DNA of 64,000 nucleotides from Streptomyces sp. PTY087I2 (lineage in GTDB: Bacteria > Actinomycetota > Actinomycetes > Streptomycetales > Streptomycetaceae), in assembly GCF_001687325.1 (NCBI RefSeq), contig NZ_LZRD01000007.1:230263-294262 (forward strand). Direction: 5' to 3'. A model generated the notes under the pieces. That model had not been told where the DNA came from. It ran no database searches and worked only from the letters and a program-made list of their open reading frames with translations. Positions 29,118 through 37,739 of this stretch are shown here, piece after piece. The number at the start of each line of letters is the position of its first letter. Position 1 is the stretch's first letter. The position numbers and the translations under genes are program-made.

Positions 29118-30237
29118 CCGCTTCACCCGGGCCCTCGTCGGCGCGGCCGTCGGCGACGCGCTCGGCGGCCCGGTCGAGGGCTGGACCCCCGAGCAGATCG
29201 CCGAGCGCCACGGCGGCCGGGTGACCGGGATCGTCGGCCCCTGGTACGGCGAGGACTGGCGCACCGCGCGCCCCATCGCTCCGTACCACAAGGGCGACGG
29301 GCACGTCACCGACGACACCTTGATGACCCACGCCCTGATCCGTGTCTACGAGAAGGTCCGCGACCACCTCGACGCGTACGCCGTCGCCGACCATCTCGTA
29401 CCGGATCTGCTCTCGCCACGCTGGATCCCGGAACTGGAGGCCGAGGCGCTGCCGCTCCAGCGGATCTTCCTGGCGGAGAAGTGGATCGTGGCCCGGCTGC
29501 ACTACGGGCACGTGGACCCGCGCGAGGCCGGTGCGGGAAACATCGTCAACTGCGGGGCGGCGATGTACATGGCCCCGGTCGGCCTGGTCAACGCCGGGCA
29601 CCCGGAGGCCGCGTACGCCGAGGCGCTGGAGGTCGCGGCCCCGCACCAGTCGTCCTACGGGCGCGAGGCCGCCGGGGTGTTCGCGGCCGCCGTCGCCGCC
29701 GCCTGTCACCCGGGCGCGACGCCCGACGCGGTGATCGACGCCGCCCTCGCGCTGGCCAAGGACGGCACACGGTCCGCGATCGAGGAGGTCTGCGAAGTCG
29801 CCTCGCACCACGACGACTTCGAGTCCGCGCTCGCCCCGCTGCGGGCGGCGGTGGAGCCCTTCGACACGGTCGGCCCCGACTACCGCTCCCCCGCACTCGG
29901 CGCCCGCCGCCCCTCCCGGCTGCACGCCATCGAGGAACTGCCCATCGCGCTGGGCATGTTGCTGGTCGGGGGCGGCGACTACCGGCGTACGGTGCTGGGT
30001 TCGGTGAACTACGGCCGGGACTGCGACTCCATCGCCACGATGAGCGGGGCGCTCGTGGGCGCGCTGGGCGGCGAGATCCCGGCCGACTGGGCGGAGACGG
30101 TCGCGGAGGCGAGCCGCCTGGATCTGCACACCCCGGCCCGGGCGCTGGCGCGGGTGGCCCGGGAGGTCTTCGCCCGCGATGTGGAGCGACGCGCGGCCCA
30201 CGAGGAGGCGTTCACCGCGCTGGCCGGTGAGCGGTGA
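29044..30237 (+). CDS. ADP-ribosylglycohydrolase family protein 3
   Basis: A 397-residue member with a complete metal site: RALVGAAVGDALGGPVEGW, then HVTDDTLMTHALI and VNYGRDCDSIATMSGALVGALGG. The central segment (LPLQRIFLAEKWIVARLHYG, GNIVNCGAAMYMAPVGLVNAG) follows the small-molecule branch of the family more than the protein-specific DraG branch, in my reading. The ATG at 29044 (or a GTG five codons earlier) is the only plausible start before the domain, which forces a 74-base out-of-frame overlap with the previous gene. It couples to the next gene through a GTGA overlap. Confidence 0.9.
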   Translation: MTPTTATAPAASTPQTSPSAPGLDDRFTRALVGAAVGDALGGPVEGWTPEQIAERHGGRVTGIVGPWYGEDWRTARPIAPYHKGDGHVTDDTLMTHALIRVYEKVRDHLDAYAVADHLVPDLLSPRWIPELEAEALPLQRIFLAEKWIVARLHYGHVDPREAGAGNIVNCGAAMYMAPVGLVNAGHPEAAYAEALEVAAPHQSSYGREAAGVFAAAVAAACHPGATPDAVIDAALALAKDGTRSAIEEVCEVASHHDDFESALAPLRAAVEPFDTVGPDYRSPALGARRPSRLHAIEELPIALGMLLVGGGDYRRTVLGSVNYGRDCDSIATMSGALVGALGGEIPADWAETVAEASRLDLHTPARALARVAREVFARDVERRAAHEEAFTALAGER

Positions 30238-31844
30238 GCACCCACCGGCCCGTCCGTCTCACCTGGGTGCAGCCCGAGGATCTCGTCGGGCACGAGCTGC
30301 GGCAGGCCGCGCAGGACAGCCGGGACGCCCGGGAGATCGAGGAGCGATGGTACGCGGCCGGGGGCGCCCCCGCCCCGGACCGCGCGGGCGCGTCCGAACC
30401 GCCCGCACCGCCGCGGCTGCGGGCGCTTGCCGGGGAGCTGCTGGACGAACTCGCCACGTTGGATTCGCCGTTGGCCGCCGATGAGCCGACCGAGCTGGAC
30501 GCGATCGTGGCCGCCTGCCCGCACTGGCCCGGGCCGCCCGAGGCCGCGCTCGGCGTCGGAGACCGTACGCCCGTCGCCGACCGGGACGGAACGGCCGTGG
30601 CGGACCGCGCCCAGGCACCCGCCGGCCGGGACGGAAGCGGCTTCGCAGGCCGCGACCGGGCGCCCGCCGGACCGCACCGCACCCGCGCCACCGGCCAAGA
30701 GGGGACGGCCTGCGGCGACCGGGGCGGGACGGCCGTCATCGGCCAGGGCAGGCCCCCCGGATTCGGCCCGGGCCAGAGGCCCCCCATCACCCACGCCCGC
30801 CTCCACGCCGCCTGGCTCGGCCGGGCGGTGGGCTGTCTGCTCGGCAAGCCGGTGGAGAAGCTGCCGCTGACCGGCATCCGCGCCCTCGCCCGCGCCACCG
30901 GCAACTGGCCCCTCACCACCTGGTTCACCGCACACGGCGTGCCCGCCGACCTGCTCGCCGCCCACCCCTGGAACCGCCGCTCGGCCCCCACGTCCCTCGC
31001 CGAGAACATCGACGGCATGCCGGAGGACGACGACCTCAACTACCCGTTGCTCACCCTGCTGTTGCTCCAGCGGCACGGGCGCTCCTTCACCACCGCCGAT
31101 CTGGCCCGGCTCTGGCTGGACGAGCTTCCCGCCGGGCGCACCTTCACCGCCGAGCGCATCGCGTACGGCAATCTCCTGGCCGGCGTCGAACCCCCGGAGA
31201 CCGCCCGCCGCCGCAACCCGTTCCGGGAGTGGATCGGCGCGCAGATCCGGGCCGACGTGCACGGCTGGACCCACCCCGGCGACCCGGCCGGGGCCGCCGC
31301 CCAAGCACACCGGGACGCGGTGCTGACCCATACCGGCAACGGGGTGTACGGCGCGATGTTCACCGCCGCCGCGCTCGCCGTCGCGGCCGGGGGCGAGAGC
31401 GATGTGCACGGCTGCCTGGCCGCCGGGCTGCGGGTGGTGCCGCCGCACTCGCGGTACGCCCGCGCGGTCCGGCTCGGCATCGAAACAGCGCGCACGGAAA
31501 GGGAGTTCGACACTGTCGTGGACCGGCTGCACGCCGTCTACGCCGACACCCACCACTGGGTGCACGTGCTGCCCAACGCCGCGCTGCTCGCCGCCGCCCT
31601 CACCCACGCCGACGGCGACTTCACCCGGTCGGTCGGCAACGCGGTCTCCGGCGGCTGGGACACCGACTCCAACGGGGCCACCGCCGGATCGATCGCCGGA
31701 CTGCTGGCGGGCACCCCGGACGCCCTGCCGCACCACTGGACCGCCCCGCTGAAGAACCGGCTCGCCACCTCCGTACCCGGCTTCGACCGGGTCGGCTTCG
31801 ACACCCTCGCCGCACTGACCCATCAGGAGGCTCTGCGCCCATGA
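30234..31844 (+). CDS. ADP-ribosylglycohydrolase family protein 4 with N-terminal extension
   Basis: A 536-residue protein. Residues 1-100 form an unfamiliar N-terminal domain (LTWVQPEDLVGHELRQAAQD). Residues 105-180 are a disordered linker rich in GRD, AGR and VAD words. The ADP-ribosylglycohydrolase domain starts at AAWLGRAVGCLLGKPVEKLP. Metal ligands appear in PEDDDLNYPLLTLLLL and SGGWDTDSNGATAGSIAGLLAG, so the second site is intact. The N-terminal domain plus DDDLNY variant sets it apart from the first three. It starts with a GTG overlapping the previous stop and overlaps the ribokinase by ATGA. Confidence 0.88.
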   Translation: MSTHRPVRLTWVQPEDLVGHELRQAAQDSRDAREIEERWYAAGGAPAPDRAGASEPPAPPRLRALAGELLDELATLDSPLAADEPTELDAIVAACPHWPGPPEAALGVGDRTPVADRDGTAVADRAQAPAGRDGSGFAGRDRAPAGPHRTRATGQEGTACGDRGGTAVIGQGRPPGFGPGQRPPITHARLHAAWLGRAVGCLLGKPVEKLPLTGIRALARATGNWPLTTWFTAHGVPADLLAAHPWNRRSAPTSLAENIDGMPEDDDLNYPLLTLLLLQRHGRSFTTADLARLWLDELPAGRTFTAERIAYGNLLAGVEPPETARRRNPFREWIGAQIRADVHGWTHPGDPAGAAAQAHRDAVLTHTGNGVYGAMFTAAALAVAAGGESDVHGCLAAGLRVVPPHSRYARAVRLGIETARTEREFDTVVDRLHAVYADTHHWVHVLPNAALLAAALTHADGDFTRSVGNAVSGGWDTDSNGATAGSIAGLLAGTPDALPHHWTAPLKNRLATSVPGFDRVGFDTLAALTHQEALRP

Positions 31845-32731
31845 CCCGCATCGCGGTGCTCGGCAGCACCAATATGGACCTCGTCGCCTACACGGCCCGC
31901 GCCCCCGGACGCGGCGAGACCGTCACCGGACGGGAGTTCCGGACGATCCCCGGCGGCAAGGGCGCCAACCAGGCCGTGGCCGCCGCCCGCGCGGGCGGCG
32001 AGGTGATGATGATCGGCGCGGTCGGCGACGACGCGTACGGAACACAGCTGCGCGAGGGCCTCGAACACGCCGGGGTGGACACCGACCTCCTGCACACCGC
32101 CGAGGGCCCCAGCGGCACCGCGCACATCGTCGTCGACGACACCGGGTCCAACGCGATCGTGGTGGTCCCCGGGGCGAACGGCGTCGTCACCGCGCTCGGG
32201 CCCGGGGAGATCGCGGCGATCGCCGCGTCCGAGATCCTCCTCATGCAGCTCGAACTCCCCCTGTCCGCCGTCGTCGAGGGCGCCCGCGCGGCCCGGGCCC
32301 AGGGCGTGCGGACCATCCTCACCCCCGCCCCCGTACAGCCGCTTCCGGATGAACTCCTCGACCACATCGACCTGTTGGTCCCCAACGAGCACGAGGCCGC
32401 CGAGCTGTCCGGGCAGGACGAGCCGCACGCCGCCGCCCAGATCCTGCTGCGCCGGGTCCCCGAGGTCATCGTCACGCTCGGCGCGAAGGGCTGCCTGTAC
32501 GCGGCCCGGGGCGGCGAACCGGTGCTCTTCGAGGCCCCTTCGGTGACCGCCGTCGACACGACCGGGGCCGGGGACACCTTCGTCGGGACGCTGGCCGTGG
32601 CGCTCGGCGAGGGGCGGCCGGTGGCCGAGGCGGTGGCGTTCGCGTCGTCCGCCGCCGCGCTCTGCGTCCAGAAGCCGGGCGCGTCCACATCCATGCCCTA
32701 CCGCAGCGAGATCGAGGCCGAGGCCGTATGA
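31841..32731 (+). CDS. rbsK: Ribokinase
   Basis: A 296-residue PfkB-family sugar kinase. The first signature GGKGANQAVAAARAGG and the second DTTGAGDTFVGTLAVAL with the catalytic Asp are both present, and NMDL near the N-terminus matches ribokinases. It would phosphorylate ribose to ribose 5-phosphate, the natural fate of a ribose freed by the upstream glycohydrolases; this link is inference. CAGGAGG precedes the ATG, and both ends overlap neighbouring genes by ATGA. Confidence 0.92.
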   Translation: MTRIAVLGSTNMDLVAYTARAPGRGETVTGREFRTIPGGKGANQAVAAARAGGEVMMIGAVGDDAYGTQLREGLEHAGVDTDLLHTAEGPSGTAHIVVDDTGSNAIVVVPGANGVVTALGPGEIAAIAASEILLMQLELPLSAVVEGARAARAQGVRTILTPAPVQPLPDELLDHIDLLVPNEHEAAELSGQDEPHAAAQILLRRVPEVIVTLGAKGCLYAARGGEPVLFEAPSVTAVDTTGAGDTFVGTLAVALGEGRPVAEAVAFASSAAALCVQKPGASTSMPYRSEIEAEAV

Positions 32732-33927
32732 GCAGCACGACAGCGGGACCCCTGACCGGGCTGAAGGTCATCGACCTGGCCACCCTCTTCGCCGGACCGC
32801 TCGCGGCCACCATGCTCGGGGACTTCGGCGCCGATGTGATCAAGGTGGAGCACCCCCGTAAGCCGGACCCCTCGCGCGGGCACGGGCCCGCCAAGGACGG
32901 GGTCGGCCTGTGGTGGAAGCTGCTCGGCCGCAACAAGCGCGCCCTGACGCTGGATCTGTCCGCACCCGGCGGCCGGGACGTGCTGCTCCGGCTGGCCGCC
33001 GAGACCGACGTCATCGTCGAGAACTTCCGGCCGGGGACCCTGGAGCGCTGGGGGCTCGGCCCCGAGGAGCTGCACGCCGTCAACCCGCGGCTGGTGCTGG
33101 CCCGGGTCACCGGCTTCGGGCAGTCGGGACCGTACGCGCACCGCCCCGGCTTCGGGACGCTCGCCGAGGCGATGAGCGGGTTCGCGGCGATCACCGGGGA
33201 GCCGGACGGGCCGCCGACGCTGCCGCCGTTCGGTCTTGCGGACTCCATCGCGGCGCTGGCGACGGCGTACGCGGTGATGGCGGCGCTCGCCGGGCGCGAG
33301 AAGACCGGCGAGGGGCAGGTGGTGGACCTGGCGATCATCGAGCCGATCCTGACGGTGCTGGGCCCGCAGCCCCTCTGGTACGACCAGCTCGGTTACGTCC
33401 AGCCGCGCACCGGCAACCGCTCGCGCAACAACGCCCCGCGCAACACCTACCGCACCGCCGACGGCCACTGGGTCGCGGTCTCCACCTCCGCCCAGTCGGT
33501 CGCGGAGCGGGTGATGCGGCTGGTGGGCCGCCCGGAGCTGATCGAGGAGCCGTGGTTCGCCTCGGGCACCACCCGCGCCGAGCACACCGAGGAGCTGGAC
33601 GGGGCGGTCGGCCACTGGATCTCCCGGCACAGCCGCGAGGAGGTGCTGAACGGCTTCGAGAAGGCGGAGGCGGCCGTCGCGCCGATCCATGACGTACGGG
33701 AGGTGATGGAGGACCCGCAGTACCGGGCGCTGGGCACGATCGCCGAGGTCGACGACCCGGAGCTGGGGCCGCTGCGGATGCAGAACGTCCTGTTCCGGCT
33801 CTCGGAGACCCCGGGCGGGATCCGGTGGGCGGGCCGCCCGCACGGTGCGGACACCGAGGAGATCCTGGCCGGGCTCGGCCTCTCGGAGACGCGGATCGCG
33901 GCGCTGCGGGACCAGGGGGCGCTGTGA
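32728..33927 (+). CDS. CaiB/BaiF family CoA transferase
   Basis: A 399-residue class III CoA transferase. GLKVIDLATLFAGPLAATMLGDFGADVIKVE is the standard start, and the following NKRALTLDL contributes to CoA binding. The catalytic Asp is expected in the early-middle part of the protein. Family members move CoA between carboxylic acids. The substrate is not readable. Its place between a ribokinase and a CitE-like protein suggests that the operon also handles an organic acid part of the same molecule. Coupled to both neighbours by 4-base overlaps. Confidence 0.9.
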   Translation: MSSTTAGPLTGLKVIDLATLFAGPLAATMLGDFGADVIKVEHPRKPDPSRGHGPAKDGVGLWWKLLGRNKRALTLDLSAPGGRDVLLRLAAETDVIVENFRPGTLERWGLGPEELHAVNPRLVLARVTGFGQSGPYAHRPGFGTLAEAMSGFAAITGEPDGPPTLPPFGLADSIAALATAYAVMAALAGREKTGEGQVVDLAIIEPILTVLGPQPLWYDQLGYVQPRTGNRSRNNAPRNTYRTADGHWVAVSTSAQSVAERVMRLVGRPELIEEPWFASGTTRAEHTEELDGAVGHWISRHSREEVLNGFEKAEAAVAPIHDVREVMEDPQYRALGTIAEVDDPELGPLRMQNVLFRLSETPGGIRWAGRPHGADTEEILAGLGLSETRIAALRDQGAL

Positions 33928-34790
33928 CCGGCTGCGACACGCCCCTCCCTCCGCTGCCGGAGGACCCGGAGGCCGACCCCGGCCGGCCGCCGCTGACCTG
34001 GCTGTACGTGCCCGGGGACCGGCCGGAGGTGGTGACCAAGGCGCTGGGTTCGGGGGCGGACGTGGTGATCGTCGACCTGGAGGACGCCGTCGCCCCGGAC
34101 CGTAAGGAGTACGCCCGCTCCGCCACCGCCGAACTCCTCGGCGACCAGGTGACCGCCGCCCCCGACGCCGTACCGGTCCATGTCCGGGTGCACGGCGAGG
34201 ACGACATCCGGGCGCTGGCGGGGCTGCCGGGTCTGGGCGCGTTCCGGCTGCCGAAGATCACCCATGCGGTCTCGGTGCACCATGTGGCGGCCGTGGCCCC
34301 GGGCGTACCGCTGTATCCGCTGCTGGAGTCGGCGCTCGCGATCGAGCACGCGTACTCGATCGCCTCGGCGCATCACGCGGTGCGGGGCATCGCCCTGGGC
34401 GAGGCGGATCTCCGGGCCGATCTGGGCGTACGGGAGGACGCCGGGCTGGACTGGCCGCGCAGCCGGGTCGTGGTGGCGGCCCGGGCGGCGGCCCTGCCAC
34501 CGCCGGTCCAGTCGGTGTTCCCCGACGTCCGGGACCTGGACGGACTGTGGGCGTCCTGCGTACGGGGGCGGGGGCTCGGGCTGCTGGGGCGGGCGGCGAT
34601 CCATCCGCGCCAGCTGGAGGTGATCGAGCGGGCGTTCCGGCCGACGGCCGAGGAGATCGAGGCGGCCGAGCAGATCGTCGCGGCCTCGGCGGTGGAGGCG
34701 GGGGCGCTGGCGCTGCCGGACGGGCGGTTCGTGGACGCGGCGGTGGTGGCGTCCGCCCGCCGTACGATCGCGCTCGCCGGGCGGGCCTGA
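33924..34790 (+). CDS. CitE-like CoA ester lyase / HpcH-HpaI aldolase
   Basis: A 288-residue TIM-barrel protein of the CitE type. WLYVPGDRPEVVTKALGSGADVVIVDLEDAVAP contains the motif with the metal-binding acids, RLPKI supplies the substrate-binding Lys/Arg region and LLGRAAIHPRQLEVI is the C-terminal signature. Stand-alone CitE-like enzymes cleave or form malyl- or citramalyl-CoA-type esters. Together with the CaiB enzyme it could activate and cleave a hydroxyacid. It starts with GTG in a GTGA overlap and ends inside the operon's terminator hairpin. Confidence 0.88.
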   Translation: MTGCDTPLPPLPEDPEADPGRPPLTWLYVPGDRPEVVTKALGSGADVVIVDLEDAVAPDRKEYARSATAELLGDQVTAAPDAVPVHVRVHGEDDIRALAGLPGLGAFRLPKITHAVSVHHVAAVAPGVPLYPLLESALAIEHAYSIASAHHAVRGIALGEADLRADLGVREDAGLDWPRSRVVVAARAAALPPPVQSVFPDVRDLDGLWASCVRGRGLGLLGRAAIHPRQLEVIERAFRPTAEEIEAAEQIVAASAVEAGALALPDGRFVDAAVVASARRTIALAGRA

Positions 34791-34814
34791 GACTGCGGGC
34801 CCGCCCGGCGAGCG
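34771..34814 (+). terminator. Perfect 17-bp hairpin terminating the ADP-ribosylglycohydrolase operon
   Basis: CGCTCGCCGGGCGGGCC at 34771-34787 is an exact inverse of GGCCCGCCCGGCGAGCG at 34798-34814. The left arm lies in the last codons of the CitE-like gene. The same structure can stop lgt transcription from the other side. Confidence 0.85.
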
Positions 34815-34854
34815 GGAGGTGGTGCGGGGTGCGCCCGGGGAGGGCGCCGGGGGG

Positions 34855-35832
34855 TCAGCCCTTCTCGGCCGCTGCTTCGGTGCTCTCGGCGGTGAGGTCC
34901 TTGCCCGGCTCGTCCTTGCTGAGCGGGTCCTTCTTCGCGTCGGCGTCCTCGGCGTCCGTGTCGGCGGCGTCCGCCTTCGCGGAGCCGTCCGTGTCGGAGT
35001 CCTTGCCGGGGGTGGTGTCCCGGTCGGGCTCGACGATCTCCTCGCGGCCCGGGCGCAGCTTCGCGGAGACCACGATGTAGACGACGGCGAGGACGAAGAC
35101 GATGATCGCGGTCCACACGTTCAGGCGGAGGCCCAGGATGTGGTGGGCCTCGTCGACCCGCATGTACTCGATCCAGCCGCGGCCCGCGCAGTAGGCGGCG
35201 ACGTACAGCGCGAACGCCCGTCCGTGGCCGAGCGTGAAGCGGCGGTCGGCCCAGATGACCAGCAGCGCCACACCGATGCACCACAGCGACTCGTACAGGA
35301 AGGTCGGGTGGTAGGTCCCGGCGACCCGGTTCGCGCCGTCGCTGATCTCCACCGCCCAGGGGAGGTCGGTGGGCTTGCCGTACAGCTCCTGGTTGAACCA
35401 GTTGCCCCAGCGGCCGATGGCCTGGGCGATGGCGATGCCCGGGGCCAGCGCGTCGGCCCAGGCGGGCAGTGGGATGCCCCGGCGGCGGCAGCCGATCCAC
35501 GCGCCGACGGCACCGAACGCGATCGCGCCCCAGATGCCGAGGCCGCCCTGCCAGATCTTGAACGCGTCGACCCAGTTCTCACCCTCGCTGAAGTACAGCT
35601 GGTAGTCGGTGATCACGTGGTAGAGCCGCCCGCCGACGAGGCCGAAGGGCACCGCCCAGACGGCGATGTCGGCCACCGTGCCGGCTTTGCCGCCCCGGGC
35701 GATCCACCGCTTGTTGCCGAGCCAGACAGCGACGAAGACACCGATGATGATGCAGAACGCGTAGCCGCGGAGCGGGATCGGGCCGAGCTCGATCACGCCG
35801 GTCGACGGACTGGGAATGGAGGCAAGATTCAT
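34855..35832 (-). CDS. lgt: Prolipoprotein diacylglyceryl transferase
   Basis: A 325-residue integral membrane enzyme that attaches diacylglycerol to the lipobox Cys of prelipoproteins, the first step of lipoprotein maturation. It shows PLRGYAFCIIIGVFVAVWLG, a VGGRLYHVITDY segment, GRWGNWFNQELYG (with the family's conserved Asn/His region) and RGWIEYMRVDEAHHILGLR. About seven membrane segments are visible. The last 60 residues are a highly charged Asp/Glu/Lys/Ala-rich tail not needed for the core and of variable length in actinobacteria. Confidence 0.96.
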   Translation of the reverse strand: MNLASIPSPSTGVIELGPIPLRGYAFCIIIGVFVAVWLGNKRWIARGGKAGTVADIAVWAVPFGLVGGRLYHVITDYQLYFSEGENWVDAFKIWQGGLGIWGAIAFGAVGAWIGCRRRGIPLPAWADALAPGIAIAQAIGRWGNWFNQELYGKPTDLPWAVEISDGANRVAGTYHPTFLYESLWCIGVALLVIWADRRFTLGHGRAFALYVAAYCAGRGWIEYMRVDEAHHILGLRLNVWTAIIVFVLAVVYIVVSAKLRPGREEIVEPDRDTTPGKDSDTDGSAKADAADTDAEDADAKKDPLSKDEPGKDLTAESTEAAAEKG

Positions 35833-35930
35833 GGCGAGGTCGACGCTACCTTGCCGGGCGGTGGGTACGGCAAGCCACCCGGCAACTTCTGGGTAACGAG
35901 GACCGCGTCACGGGCGGCCGCGGAACGCGG

Positions 35931-36851
35931 TCAGGAACCGGCGGCGGACGAGGGCGCGACCGGGGTGGTGGCCCCTTCGGCCGGGGTGGACGCGGCGCCG
36001 GACCCGTCGGCCGAGGCGGACGGGGCCGTGGATCCTTCGGCCGGGGTGGCCGTGCCCGGCTTCTTGCCCTTGTTGGCCTCGGCGACCCACTTCTTCAGGT
36101 TCTCCGGGGAGATCTGCTCGTCGCCCTTGGCCGGGAAGACGGACTCCCCGTTGAGCAGCACCGTCGGCGTGCCCTGGAAGCCGCCCTCGCGGAACGCCGT
36201 GTCGGACTTCTTCACCCAGCTGTCGTGCTCGCCGTCCTCCACACAGCTGCGGAAGCCCGGCGTGTCGAGCCCTTCGACCTTCCCGGCCAGCTCGATCAGC
36301 CGGCTGTTCTTGCCGAAGGCGTCGTCCGGCTCGGGAGGCTGGTTGCTGAAGAGGACGTCGTGATACGGGGCGAACTTGCCGGCGTCCTGGGCGCAGGCGG
36401 CGGCGTTGGCGGCGCGCAGCGAGCCGGTGCCGCCGAAATTGCCGTCGATGATCGTGGCCAGGTGGTACTCCACCCGGATCTGGCCGTCGTCGGCGAGCTC
36501 GGTGATGGTGTCCCGGAAAGCGTTCTCGAACTGGGCGCAGACCGGGCAGCGGAAGTCCTCCCAGACCGTGAGGGTGGACGGGGCGTCGGCCGCGCCGACC
36601 GGCACGGTCAGGGCGTCCTCGCCGATCGCGCCGGACGGGGCGACCGCCGGGCCGGAGGCGGAGTCGCCGCCGTCGTCCTTGCCCGCGTTGGCCGCGATCA
36701 GGCCGACTACGGCGGCCAGGCCGAGCACCCCGACCACCGCCGAGGCGACGATCAGCGTCCGGCGGCGCTTCTCGCGCCCCTTCTCCCGCTCGCGCCGCTG
36801 GGCCAGGCGCTCGCGCGCGCTTCTGTTTCCCTCAGGGATCTTGTCGCTCAC
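35931..36851 (-). CDS. Membrane-anchored DsbA-like thiol-disulfide oxidoreductase
   Basis: About 306 residues. A basic Arg/Glu/Lys-rich cytoplasmic leader (LAQRREREKGREKRRR) precedes one membrane segment (TLIVASAVVGVLGLAAVVGL), and a thioredoxin-fold domain faces outside. The active site is CPVC in TVWEDFRCPVCAQFENAF, with a later cis-Pro in FQGTPTVLLNG. It probably oxidises or isomerises cysteines in exported proteins. The C-terminus is a disordered Ala/Ser/Thr/Pro tail. The start is taken as the GTG at 36851 (VSDKIPEGN); an upstream in-frame start would lie within the trpA terminator. Confidence 0.88.
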   Translation of the reverse strand: MSDKIPEGNRSARERLAQRREREKGREKRRRTLIVASAVVGVLGLAAVVGLIAANAGKDDGGDSASGPAVAPSGAIGEDALTVPVGAADAPSTLTVWEDFRCPVCAQFENAFRDTITELADDGQIRVEYHLATIIDGNFGGTGSLRAANAAACAQDAGKFAPYHDVLFSNQPPEPDDAFGKNSRLIELAGKVEGLDTPGFRSCVEDGEHDSWVKKSDTAFREGGFQGTPTVLLNGESVFPAKGDEQISPENLKKWVAEANKGKKPGTATPAEGSTAPSASADGSGAASTPAEGATTPVAPSSAAGS

Positions 36852-36864
36852 ACCCGGGGAACGA

Positions 36865-36894
36865 ACCGGGGAGGCACCTCCGCGCCTCCCCGGT
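36865..36894 (-). terminator. Hairpin after trpA
   Basis: ACCGGGGAGGC and GCCTCCCCGGT are exact inverted copies around an eight-base loop, about 33 bases past the trpA stop. A smaller hairpin (CCACCC/GGGTGG at 36902-36917) lies between. They sit just before the DsbA-like start. Confidence 0.7.
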
Positions 36895-36926
36895 CCACAA
36901 TCCACCCATTCGGGTGGTTCACGGGC

Positions 36927-37739
36927 TCAGCGCTTTCGAACACCTTCGGCCAGTTCGCCCGCCAGGGAGCGGACGGCGTCGAGGCCGGCGGCCTCGTCGG
37001 GGGCGTCCAGCACGGCCTTGACGAAGGCCGAGCCGACGATCACGCCGTCGGCGAATCCGGCGACCTCGGCGGCCTGGGCCGCGTTGGAGACGCCGAGGCC
37101 GACGCAGACCGGCAGGTCGGTGGTGGCGCGGGTGCGTCCCACCAGCTCCTGGGCCTGGGCGCCGACGGAGGCGCGGGTGCCGGTGACGCCCATCAGGGAC
37201 GCGGCGTAGACGAAACCGCTGCCGGCCGCCGTGATGGTGGCGAGGCGGGCGTCCTGGCTGCTGGGGGCGACGACGAAGACGGTGGCGAGACCGTGCTTCT
37301 CGGCGTGCTCGCGCCACAGCGCGGACTCCTGGACCGGCAGGTCGGGCAGGATGCACCCGGCGCCGCCCGCTTCGGCCAGCTCGGCGGTGAAGCGCTCGAC
37401 GCCGTAGCGGTCGATGGGGTTCCAGTACGTCATGACGAGGATCGGGACGCCGGTGGCCTCGTACGCCTCGCGGACCGTACGCATCACGTCGGCGATCTTG
37501 ACGCCGCCGCGCAGGGCGATGTCGTCGGCGGTCTGGATGACCGGCCCGTCGAGGACCGGGTCGCTGTGCGGGAGCCCGACCTCGACGACGTCGGCGCCGC
37601 CCGCGACGACGGCCTTGACCGCTTCGATGCCGCCGTCGACGGTCGGGAAGCCCGCCGGGAGGTAGGCGATGAGCGCCGCCCGGTCCGCGGCCTTCGCTGC
37701 GGCCAGGGTGGTGTTCAACAGCTCGATGTTGCCGCTCAC
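36927..37739 (-). CDS. trpA: Tryptophan synthase alpha chain
   Basis: A 270-residue TIM barrel that releases indole from indole-3-glycerol phosphate. The catalytic Glu is in [19 protein letters not shown], and YLPAGFPT and [10 protein letters not shown] (phosphate binding) are typical. It overlaps trpB by four bases, as expected for partners in the alpha2-beta2 complex that passes indole through a tunnel. Last gene of trpC-trpM-trpB-trpA, followed by a hairpin. Confidence 0.97.
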   Translation of the reverse strand: MSGNIELLNTTLAAAKAADRAALIAYLPAGFPTVDGGIEAVKAVVAGGADVVEVGLPHSDPVLDGPVIQTADDIALRGGVKIADVMRTVREAYEATGVPILVMTYWNPIDRYGVERFTAELAEAGGAGCILPDLPVQESALWREHAEKHGLATVFVVAPSSQDARLATITAAGSGFVYAASLMGVTGTRASVGAQAQELVGRTRATTDLPVCVGLGVSNAAQAAEVAGFADGVIVGSAFVKAVLDAPDEAAGLDAVRSLAGELAEGVRKR

